Assembly (NCBI GenBank): GCA_022711435.1
Contig: JAKLFB010000015.1
Span: 1-36,625, forward strand
Origin: Verrucomicrobiota bacterium
GTDB taxonomy: Bacteria > Verrucomicrobiota > Verrucomicrobiia > Limisphaerales > UBA1319
Direction of reading: 5' to 3'
Length of the DNA stretch: 36,625 nt
Shown in pieces: positions 29,649-36,625 of this stretch (positions are counted from its first letter, which is position 1; each line of letters starts with the position of its first letter). The position numbers and the translations under genes are program-made. The notes under the pieces were generated by a model, which was not told where the DNA came from, searched no databases, and was given only the letters and a program-made list of their open reading frames with translations.

Positions 29649-29999
29649 CGGCGCAAACCGTCCGGCTATCGTCCGGAGACAACGGAAAAACGGGCCCTGG
29701 CAACCGGCGGCGGCGGATTGCGCCAAGCCATGGGTTGCAGAGACTGGATTTCATGCTGAATCCACGGTGCCAGTTTCAAATAATTCCTGTTCCTGGACAT
29801 GACCGGCATCATTTGGCCCAATCGGAGAAAAGGTGAAAGAAAAGTGCGGCGATATTCGATTTAATTCCATCCGCTGATAAGGAATATAAGTGATTCATAT
29901 TGACTTTGGGACTGCGGCGGCATCAGATTGATGCGCCTCCGAAGAGACGTATTGGCGTTTTTCCAAACAACAACAACATCATGATTGAAGGAGAATCCA
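29649..29999. other. Leader region without genes
   Basis: About 350 bases between two plus-strand genes. It becomes AT-richer after 29770. A TTGACT box (29897 region) is not followed by a good -10, so no promoter is claimed. The strong Shine-Dalgarno GAAGGAGAA at 29986-29994 belongs to the next gene. No RNA gene or repeat seen. Confidence 0.4.
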
Positions 30000-31082
30000 A
30001 TGAATAAGCATCTGTTCGTATTGGCTTCCTGCCTCGTGCTTGCTGGGACAAGCGCCCTAGGCCAGGGAGGCATTGTGGTCAGCACGGTCGAACCAGGCGG
30101 GTACTCGGATGTGGACTATTTGATATATTCACCGTGCGGGATGGCGAGAGAAGACGGGACTTTCATCAGCTGGGATGACCCCAGTGTTTTTGGCCAACCC
30201 GTGCATGCCGAGGCCGATTTCTTGTGGTTCGGCTCGGGATACCTCACATGGCAACATCCAGCTCCGATGCCTAGCGATGCTCAGATTGACTCGCTGAGCT
30301 ACATCGCAGAAGTGAGTTCTGAAATCGGCGGGGCAAACTTCATTTGGCCATCCGATCTCACCGTCAGTGTGAACGGTGTTCCGATTGGCACATGGACCAT
30401 TCCTGGCGATCCCAACGCATGGTACGGATCGGCTAAACAGATCAACAAGCTCGAGCCCTGGAACAGCCAGTATGGTTGGCTGACCCAATGGACAGTGGAC
30501 TCGACCGGCACGTATTTCGAAGCGGATTTCCGCCACATCCCAGAGTTAGGGCTTGGCCCGGTTGCGCGTTTCCAGATCTCGAATGTCAACATAGAAGATT
30601 TGAGCCTTGTTCCTGGCCAGCCGGTCTCGATCACCCTGTCGGTGCCAGGGATCATGGGCATGAACCTGTATGGGGACACGTGGGGAGATTATCCGGTCGA
30701 TCCGACATTGACCGTTCAGTTTCATCGAGTTGCGGTAATCGACATCAAGCCGGGAAGTGATCCGAACTCGGTCAACTTGGGTTCCGGCGGCACAGTCCCG
30801 GTGGCGATCCTGTCGAGCGCCGAGTTCGATGCGACAACCGTCGATCCGCAGACGGTGACACTGGCAGGCGCCGGGGTGGCCGCGCGGGGTAAAGGCAGCA
30901 GACCCATGGCGGCCGTTGAAGACGTTAACGGCGATGGCCTGGCCGATCTGGTCGTGCACATTCTCACCGAGAACATCGATCCCGAATTGTTCGATAACGG
31001 TTATGCCGTGCTGGCGGCAACCACATTCGACGGAACGTCGATCGAAGGCCGGGACGAGATCCGACTTGTGCCGCGCAAATAG
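30000..31082 (+). CDS. Secreted protein with conserved C-terminal 'IKPGSDPNSVN' module
   Basis: A 360-residue protein from ATG 30000, preceded by GAAGGAGAA at ideal spacing; this start gives a clean signal peptide (about 1-21, ALGQ). Residues about 25-235 are a beta-sandwich-like body with many Trp, Tyr and Pro (FLWFGSGYLTWQHPAPMP). The C-terminal about 115 residues are a module common in environmental secreted proteins: VIDIKPGSDPNSVNLGSGGT, VPVAILSSAEFDATTVD and VEDVNGDGLADLVVH, an Asp-rich calcium-binding-like loop of FG-GAP type. No PEP-CTERM or other sorting tail is present. Role probably at the cell surface or outside the cell; binding partner unknown. Confidence 0.78.
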   Translation: MNKHLFVLASCLVLAGTSALGQGGIVVSTVEPGGYSDVDYLIYSPCGMAREDGTFISWDDPSVFGQPVHAEADFLWFGSGYLTWQHPAPMPSDAQIDSLSYIAEVSSEIGGANFIWPSDLTVSVNGVPIGTWTIPGDPNAWYGSAKQINKLEPWNSQYGWLTQWTVDSTGTYFEADFRHIPELGLGPVARFQISNVNIEDLSLVPGQPVSITLSVPGIMGMNLYGDTWGDYPVDPTLTVQFHRVAVIDIKPGSDPNSVNLGSGGTVPVAILSSAEFDATTVDPQTVTLAGAGVAARGKGSRPMAAVEDVNGDGLADLVVHILTENIDPELFDNGYAVLAATTFDGTSIEGRDEIRLVPRK

Positions 31083-31090
31083 CGGCCACG

Positions 31091-31242
31091 ACTGAATGCA
31101 TTCCGGCGAGCGCCTTCACGGGCACCTGGCACAGCCCCAGCGCCAGCACGTTGCCGATGCTGGTCCAATATCCTTGGGTGGGACCGCGCCGGCCGCCGGG
31201 ATCGCTCAAGGCGCTGAACTCCGAGCCGAGGCGAACGTTCAA
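31091..31242 (-). pseudogene. Short coding-like frame overlapping the TIM-barrel gene by TTGA
   Basis: A TTG at 31240-31242 overlaps the upstream gene's stop (TTGA). The first about 50 codons have strongly GC-biased third positions and a natural-looking sequence (RGPTQGYWTSIGNVLALGLC and VPVKALAG). Beyond about 31091 the frame runs antisense into the plus-strand secreted gene and ends at 30964 in Arg-rich, non-protein-like sequence. It may be the truncated start of a third gene in the minus-strand glycan operon. I do not recognise the family. Confidence 0.3.
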
Positions 31243-32543
31243 TCAACGGCGCGGAACAACCGCCCGTCGCCCGGCCCAAGCCGGATCTTCACCGCCCGGC
31301 CTGTGCCCGGCGTTTCAATTCCGGACCACCCGCCACTATTCCGATCCAGCTCCTGGAGCCGGCTGCCGGGCAGCGCAACGTCGACGATTGCCTCCGCCTC
31401 GCGATGGTAGTCGCGGTTGACGATCATAAACGCCGTTGTCCGTCCGCTTTGGCCGAACAGGCCCAGCACGAACTCGCCCGGGCTGGCGATCTGCACCGGC
31501 GCCCGGCCCGGGATCGCCTCTGCGCCATAGGGAAGCGGAGCGGTGTGATAAACAGCGACGGAGTCCATTTGCATCAGCGCCGGACCGAATCCGCGGATTT
31601 CCTTGTTCAGGGCGGCCACGGTTTCGAGCAGAGGCGCGGGTTGGCCGTCCTGATAAAGCCCGTTGTACGCCAGCGGTCCCCAGTAGGTGAAGTAGCTGAT
31701 CCCGCGACCCCCATAGGCCATGGTGGTGAAGACGAGAAAACGCAATTCCTGCGGATTGGGCAGACGCCAGCTCTTTTCGATCGTGTTTGCCTGAATAATG
31801 TTCAGGAAAGGCTTGTTGGCCTCGAGCGCCGCCAAACGGATCAGCGCGAGGTTGAGGAAGTACTCTTTTCCATCCACGGCCTTGCCGTTCGCGTCCGGCT
31901 TGAAGAAGTGATAATGGTCGTAGCTGATCAAGTCGGGCTGGATGGTCTCGATGAACCGTTTCAGGTGCTCGCGATATCGGAGGACGGTTGGATCGCCCGC
32001 ACCGACGCCGGCGAGGTTCTGCGGATGATCCGCGCGGGCTCGTGCCGCCGCATCGGCGCTCACGCCAAGCTGCTGCTCGTTCGCATACGTTGGAAACAAG
32101 TTGATGTAAGCGAAATGCGCCGGATCGCGCTCGCGCAGGTAGGCAACGAGTTTGCCCAGGCCAGGAAACGCGCCGGCTCCCGGCTCGTCGGTGATGTAGT
32201 AGGCTTCCAGCGCGGGATGGTCTTTCACCCGGACGACGAGGGCGTCGAGTTCGGCGCGTTTCGCCGGATCATCGAGCGCCTCCGGCCGGAGCAGGTTGCT
32301 GGTGAGCATTGCCCGCAGACGATGCCGTGCGGCCGCATCCAGCCCTTCGGCCGGTGTCCAGGTCAGGTTGAATCCTTCCGCTGCCACACGCGCCAGCGCT
32401 TCGTCCGATGCGGGCGGCGGGCACCAGAACGTGATGAGGAATTGTTTCTGCGTCCAGCATCCGGCGCTGGCCGACTGCGCGCCATGACTGGACCCGCAAA
32501 AACCCGCCAGCAGGAGAGATACAATGATCCAGGGTCGGTTCAT
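31239..32543 (-). CDS. Secreted TIM-barrel glycoside-hydrolase-like protein
   Basis: A 434-residue protein with a signal peptide (about 1-22) and a predicted (beta/alpha)8 barrel of glycosidase type. Features include FNLTWTPAEGL, ALEAYYITDEPGAGAFPGLG with an acidic pair at a strand end, PAHFAYINLFPTY, DLISYDHYHFF, and FTTMAYGGRGISYFTYWG. It closes with a small beta domain (GEFVLGLFGQSGRTTAFMIV...). This pattern is common in uncharacterised verrucomicrobial and planctomycete glycosidase-like proteins related to clan GH-A; the catalytic pair is not certain. It starts 15 bp after the giant GH2 gene with GAAGAAGAT as a ribosome-binding site, so it is probably co-transcribed and acts on the same glycan. 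Confidence 0.7.
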   Translation of the reverse strand: MNRPWIIVSLLLAGFCGSSHGAQSASAGCWTQKQFLITFWCPPPASDEALARVAAEGFNLTWTPAEGLDAAARHRLRAMLTSNLLRPEALDDPAKRAELDALVVRVKDHPALEAYYITDEPGAGAFPGLGKLVAYLRERDPAHFAYINLFPTYANEQQLGVSADAAARARADHPQNLAGVGAGDPTVLRYREHLKRFIETIQPDLISYDHYHFFKPDANGKAVDGKEYFLNLALIRLAALEANKPFLNIIQANTIEKSWRLPNPQELRFLVFTTMAYGGRGISYFTYWGPLAYNGLYQDGQPAPLLETVAALNKEIRGFGPALMQMDSVAVYHTAPLPYGAEAIPGRAPVQIASPGEFVLGLFGQSGRTTAFMIVNRDYHREAEAIVDVALPGSRLQELDRNSGGWSGIETPGTGRAVKIRLGPGDGRLFRAVD

Positions 32544-32558
32544 AATGGGATCTTCTTC

Positions 32559-35500
32559 TCAGGGTTCGAGTTGAATTCGATAGTACCGTTCGGGCGCATT
32601 CGAGCTCTGGGGATCGATGAACAGGAACGGCAGGCTGGCGGGATTGGTGCTCGCGATCCAAGACCACGCTGGCTCAAACAAGTTGGTGCAGGCATAGATG
32701 GCGTAATCAGGGCCGGCGCTGCCCGACACGCGCATTTCGAACTGGCCGTCCCTCCACAGCGCATCGCTGGCCACAGGCGCCGCCGGGCGCAGGACGGCTA
32801 CATCGAAAGCCTGCGTCGCACTCAGGGAAGGTCTCCCGTTGTCTGTTACCACCCATTGGATCGGATACGTCGCGGGAGACTGCGCGATGGTTGGACGCCA
32901 CGTGAACACGCCGGTGTTCGGGTCGATGGCGGCGCCGGAGGGCGGATGGACCAGGCTGAAACTCAAAGTCTGCGAAGGCACGTCGGCATCCGTGGCTGTG
33001 TTGGTCACTGCGAGGGTCTGCCCGGCCAGGATGGCGCGGTCGCCCGCCGCAGAAGGCGCCGGGGCGGTGTTCGGGAAGAGGACGCCCGAAGGCACAATCT
33101 CGCGCAGCTGGCTGGCGCTGGTCCATTCCAGCTTTGCCGAGGCGGCATCCAGGCGGTCGTAATACTCGATTTGAAGGTCATAGCGGCGTCCGCCCGTGAG
33201 CAGAATGCTGCCGGCCTTGCCGGCGCCAGCGTCATCGAACCACTTATCGATCAGGAGCTGGCCGCCGAGCCAAAGGCGGCAGCCGTCGTTTGCGGTGAGA
33301 TGGAACGTATACACCTCGCTGTAGCGCGGCTGAATTCGGGCGCTCCAGCGGACCGAAAAATGGTCGCTGGGAAGCCCGCCGCCCGCCGCCCCCCCGCCCC
33401 AATCGAAGTCCACGTTGGGATCCATCCGGTGGAAGACCCGGTTCGATAGGCTCGCATCCGCATAATACTCGCCCACCAAGCCCGTGCCGTTCTCAGGCCA
33501 ATCGGGGGCCGGAAGGGCCGGCGGTGCGACCAGGACAGTGCGCAAGTCGATGCCGACGTCGATGTATTGTCCGCCGGCGGTCTGATGGCAATGAACGGCC
33601 AGCACGTTGTTCGGGCCGGCCCGAATGGCTGGCTGAGCCTCGGCGCGGATCGGCACCTGGATGTAGCGGGTCGTGTAGCCCGTGGCCGACGCCGCCAGCA
33701 CGCCGTTGATGTAGATCTCAACACCTTCGTCATGGTGCAGGTTGAAAACCAGATGGGCCAGATCCTGCCCGGTCCAGCCGGTTCCATCGAAGGTGCGCCG
33801 CAGCCAGATGTTCGCCGTGTTCCATGTCGTGCCGATCGCGGCGCCCGGAGTGCCGGCCGTGCCGAAGCCTCCAATGCCGCTCATCCAGGCGGAATCGTCG
33901 AAGTCCGTTGCGGCCCACTCGGCGGCGGGAGATTCGAAGGTGAACCTCCAGGTTTGGGGGACTCGCTGTGAGGAAGGGACCACCGCGCGGTTCGAGTAGG
34001 TGCCCATCGTCGAAACGACCGCACTCTGGATGCGGCGCAGGTCGGGTTTCAGCACTTTCCGGTCGTAGGTGTACAGCCCGTTGAGCTCCGTCTCGACATC
34101 GGTGATTTGAGTGTAAACGGCGGCGCTCAGGCCCCGGTTCTGTACATAGTCCGAGAGCTGGAAACAGAAGCCTTCGAACTGGGCGGTCAGGTCTGCGCCA
34201 TCCGCGGCGCCTGCATAGCCCCAGCCGGCGGCCCAGGTGTGGTTCGTGATGCCCAGGCCAATCCCGCCGAACTCGCCGTTGGCAACGGCCCGGGTATCGT
34301 TCTGCGGGCAGCTTGGATCCGGATAGGAGTGGACGTCCTCGATGTGGCCGACCTCCTCAAACGTCCAACCGCTGGCGCAATTCACCAGCCGGGTGGGATC
34401 CAGGACCATGAGATTCGAGGAGATCCGGACGGTATCGAACTGGCCCCAGCCTTCGTTAAACGGAGTCCATACGACAATCGAAGGGTGGTTCCAGCGAGTC
34501 TGAACCATGCGAGCCAGCTCGGCTTCGAATTGGATCTTGCTGGCATCGTTCAGCGCCGCCCCGGCGGCCATGGCGGGCATGTCCTGCCAGACCAGCAGAC
34601 CAAGCTTGTCGGCATAATAGTACCAACGGGGCGATTCCACCTTCATATGCTTCCGGATCAGGTTGAACCCCAACGCGCGCGTCTGCTCGATGTCCTCCCG
34701 CATCGCGAGATCGGTCGGCGGCGTGTAAATGCCATCGGGCCAATAGCCTTGATCCAACGGGCCGAACTCGAACATGAACTGGTTGTTCAACATCATTTTG
34801 GCAAAACCGTTGTGCGTGCCGAGGCTGATTTTTCGCATGCCGAAATAGCTGGCAACGGCATCCAGGGTGTTCGAGGACGTCCTCAGCGACAAGCGGAGAT
34901 CGTAGAGGAATGGATTGGCGGGCGACCATAGCTTGGGCGCCGGGATGTCCAGGCTGAAGTCCGTCCCCGGAACACCGGTGGCCGATGCGACCCGGTTCGT
35001 GCCGTCGAAGGCATCCGCGGCAACCGTCACGCCGCCAGCGGGCCCGGCAACCGTGACGCTCAGCTCGAGCGATTGCGCGTCAATATCCGGCGCCATGCGG
35101 ATATTGGAAATGCTCGTGGCCGGTACCGGCTCGAGCCAAACGGTTTGCCAGATGCCCGAGCAGGCAGTGTACCAGATCCCGCCGGGATCCAGCCGCTGCT
35201 TGCCCAGCGGCACGACGATCGGGCTGCCGCCGGCATCCGTCGGATCATAGACGCGGACGGCGAGGATTTGCGGCCCCAAGCCGGCCAGATAAGGCGTGAT
35301 GTCGAATGTAAACGGATCATACCCGCCGCGGTGAATCCCGAGGCTGACGCCATTGAGGAACGGCTCGCACTCCCAGTCCACGGCATCGAAGTGCAGGAGC
35401 ACGCGCTGGCCGGCCCAGGCGGAGGGAACCGTGAAGGCGCGCTGGTACCACGCGCGATCGTGCCGTTCCATGACGCCCGAGATCGCCGACTCCATGCAGA

Positions 35501-36625
35501 ACGGGACCAGGATGCTTCCCGAAAGGACATGAGTCGGGACCGGATCTCCAGCCGAGCCGGGCTGCCATTGCCAGACGCCGTTGAGGTTGAGCCAGCTCGC
35601 GCGCTGCATCTGCGGACGCGGGTATTCCGGCCAAGGATGCTCCGGGTCCACCTGCTGCGCCCAATCGGTCATGATCGGAGCTTGTTGGAGCTGCCAGGGA
35701 AGAGCGGATGGGGCGACAGTCACCAGCAAGTCAACGGACTTGTTGCCTGCATTCTCGATCAGGCGAGCCTCCATGCCGCGGGGCAGCGATCCCAGCCGGA
35801 AATCGCCCACACCCGCGCGCGCGCCCCACTCGAGCAGCCGGACCTGTCCGGCCGGGAAGTTCGCCCCGGCAATGTCAATGACAACGGGGCCGTGTATGTT
35901 CAGCGCGGCAACCGAGAGCGGAGCGCCCCTCTGACTGCCGAACCCCCCGAAATCCAAGCGCAGCGAGGACCCGCCCGCGGGGAAGGTGAGGCTCGGGATC
36001 CCAAGCTGCGAATCAGCCGCGGTGATCCGCACTCCCAAAGCCGCTCCCGCTGCGACGACGCAGCCGGAACTGGCAAAGGAGGCCGGCGCCGTCACAATCA
36101 GCGCGCCCTGGCTGACAGCGGTCGGGCCCGTGTAATCGAGGTCGCCCGCCAAAATCAGCGAGCCGGAGCCGAGTTTTTGCAGGCCCCCACCGCCCCCGCC
36201 ATCGAGCAGGTCCTGGTCAATTGTGATGACGTTCGTGCCGCTGTCGATGATGCACCCGCCGCTCTGGACCACCGCGGCGGAGAGCCCGCCCAGGAAAGGG
36301 CCGGCCGCTCCGGCCGCTGCCTTCAATGTCCCGCCGTTGAAATGGAATGTGCTCGATGCGGCCGAGTTCGGGCTCGCGACCCGTTTGGCTAAAAGAGTTC
36401 CCCCATTCAAGTTCACGGTCCCCGAAGCCCCGGGCTCCTGCCCGATGCGCAAGACATTGGCGACATCGACAACCCCCTTGCCGCTGACGGTCAGCGTGCC
36501 CGTCCCAGCCTCTCCCACGATGAGGGCGTTGGCGGCGCCGCTGGCATGGAACGTGCCGCCCGAAACATTCAGATGGCCTACCCCCCCCGCAAAACGGCCA
36601 ATCGACGGCCACGCACTTACGGCAG
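32559..36625 (-). CDS. Giant secreted beta-repeat / GH2 / PA14 / Ig-like protein (N-terminus outside the window)
   Basis: The frame is open to the right edge; at least 1354 residues are visible. Numbering from the GTG at 36518: about 1-270 are short beta-strand repeats of autotransporter-associated type (GTLTVSGKG, GTVNLNGGTLL, FHFNGGTL); about 280-480 is the GH2 sugar-binding domain (LNLNGVWQWQPG, WYQRAFTVP, FLNGVSLG); about 480-560 is the immunoglobulin-like domain. About 560-830 is the GH2 barrel with acid/base Glu689 in FNEGWGQ and likely nucleophile Glu749 in NGEFGG. About 850-1000 is a second galactose-binding-like domain, about 1010-1145 a PA14 domain (GLVGEYYAD..., DDGCRLW-like ANDGCRLWLGG), and about 1150-1245 a cadherin-like Ig domain. 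The protein ends YYRIQLEP. It should hydrolyse beta-linked galactosides, glucuronides or mannosides outside the cytoplasm. Confidence 0.85.
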   Translation of the reverse strand, partial: AVSAWPSIGRFAGGVGHLNVSGGTFHASGAANALIVGEAGTGTLTVSGKGVVDVANVLRIGQEPGASGTVNLNGGTLLAKRVASPNSAASSTFHFNGGTLKAAAGAAGPFLGGLSAAVVQSGGCIIDSGTNVITIDQDLLDGGGGGGLQKLGSGSLILAGDLDYTGPTAVSQGALIVTAPASFASSGCVVAAGAALGVRITAADSQLGIPSLTFPAGGSSLRLDFGGFGSQRGAPLSVAALNIHGPVVIDIAGANFPAGQVRLLEWGARAGVGDFRLGSLPRGMEARLIENAGNKSVDLLVTVAPSALPWQLQQAPIMTDWAQQVDPEHPWPEYPRPQMQRASWLNLNGVWQWQPGSAGDPVPTHVLSGSILVPFCMESAISGVMERHDRAWYQRAFTVPSAWAGQRVLLHFDAVDWECEPFLNGVSLGIHRGGYDPFTFDITPYLAGLGPQILAVRVYDPTDAGGSPIVVPLGKQRLDPGGIWYTACSGIWQTVWLEPVPATSISNIRMAPDIDAQSLELSVTVAGPAGGVTVAADAFDGTNRVASATGVPGTDFSLDIPAPKLWSPANPFLYDLRLSLRTSSNTLDAVASYFGMRKISLGTHNGFAKMMLNNQFMFEFGPLDQGYWPDGIYTPPTDLAMREDIEQTRALGFNLIRKHMKVESPRWYYYADKLGLLVWQDMPAMAAGAALNDASKIQFEAELARMVQTRWNHPSIVVWTPFNEGWGQFDTVRISSNLMVLDPTRLVNCASGWTFEEVGHIEDVHSYPDPSCPQNDTRAVANGEFGGIGLGITNHTWAAGWGYAGAADGADLTAQFEGFCFQLSDYVQNRGLSAAVYTQITDVETELNGLYTYDRKVLKPDLRRIQSAVVSTMGTYSNRAVVPSSQRVPQTWRFTFESPAAEWAATDFDDSAWMSGIGGFGTAGTPGAAIGTTWNTANIWLRRTFDGTGWTGQDLAHLVFNLHHDEGVEIYINGVLAASATGYTTRYIQVPIRAEAQPAIRAGPNNVLAVHCHQTAGGQYIDVGIDLRTVLVAPPALPAPDWPENGTGLVGEYYADASLSNRVFHRMDPNVDFDWGGGAAGGGLPSDHFSVRWSARIQPRYSEVYTFHLTANDGCRLWLGGQLLIDKWFDDAGAGKAGSILLTGGRRYDLQIEYYDRLDAASAKLEWTSASQLREIVPSGVLFPNTAPAPSAAGDRAILAGQTLAVTNTATDADVPSQTLSFSLVHPPSGAAIDPNTGVFTWRPTIAQSPATYPIQWVVTDNGRPSLSATQAFDVAVLRPAAPVASDALWRDGQFEMRVSGSAGPDYAIYACTNLFEPAWSWIASTNPASLPFLFIDPQSSNAPERYYRIQLEP

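Noticed and set aside
31404..33449. 681-codon plus-strand open frame spanning the TIM-barrel and giant GH2 genes
   Set aside because: It crosses two convincing minus-strand genes and their boundary, and shows no domain.

Overview
The window is high-GC bacterial DNA with long intergenic leaders and many secreted proteins. Its gene content points to Verrucomicrobiota or a close PVC relative. The pointers are a PEP-CTERM protein with a choice-of-anchor-like body, a pseudopilin-type C-terminal module of the verrucomicrobial/planctomycete kind, a DUF1080 (3-keto-disaccharide hydrolase-type) protein, a Tat-exported Gfo/Idh/MocA oxidoreductase, a DUF4962/heparinase-type polysaccharide lyase and a modular GH2 protein. 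This placement is inferred from families, not from a marker-gene comparison.

Layout. 1-3.0 kb: the tail of an unidentified gene, a leader-like stretch, and a secreted heparinase II/III-type lyase. 3.1-6.9 kb: a Yip1-like membrane protein diverging from a tight VanZ-like/ComEC pair; the ComEC C-terminal metallo-beta-lactamase-like domain has lost most metal ligands. 7.1-9.6 kb: a membrane pyrophosphatase (HppA) facing ComEC across two hairpins. 9.8-11.7 kb: a DUF1080 protein diverging from a PEP-CTERM protein. 11.7-12.5 kb: infC (IF-3) without rpmI/rplT behind it, preceded by a strong intrinsic terminator. 12.5-15.7 kb: an inositol-monophosphatase-family enzyme followed 11 bp later by an octaheme cytochrome c with HEAT-like and TPR segments. 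15.8-18.1 kb: a membrane-anchored C39 peptidase and a Gfo/Idh/MocA oxidoreductase. 18.2-22.0 kb: secA and a short lytic transglycosylase.

22-28 kb is an accessory, rearranged block. It holds a secreted alpha/beta hydrolase, a 272-bp MITE-like palindromic element with long terminal inverted repeats and a TAA duplication, a frameshifted gene remnant, a large LVIVD-propeller/membrane/TPR fusion, and a rhomboid protease. The signal-peptide end of the hydrolase gene and an internal segment of the fusion gene are a gap-free 150-bp duplication.

28-36.6 kb: a secreted protein ending in a pseudopilin-like module, a secreted protein with a conserved C-terminal calcium/FG-GAP-like module, and a minus-strand glycan operon. 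In that operon a giant secreted beta-repeat/GH2/PA14/Ig-like protein runs off the right edge and is followed by a TIM-barrel glycosidase-like protein and a small overlapping reading frame.

The housekeeping genes (secA, infC, hppA, comEC) are interleaved with secreted carbohydrate-active genes. No defence system, CRISPR array, tRNA or rRNA was seen. The least explained parts are the palindromic element at 23.8-24.06 kb, the signal-peptide duplication, and the chimeric proteins at 24.6-27.1, 27.9-29.6 and 32.6-36.6 kb.
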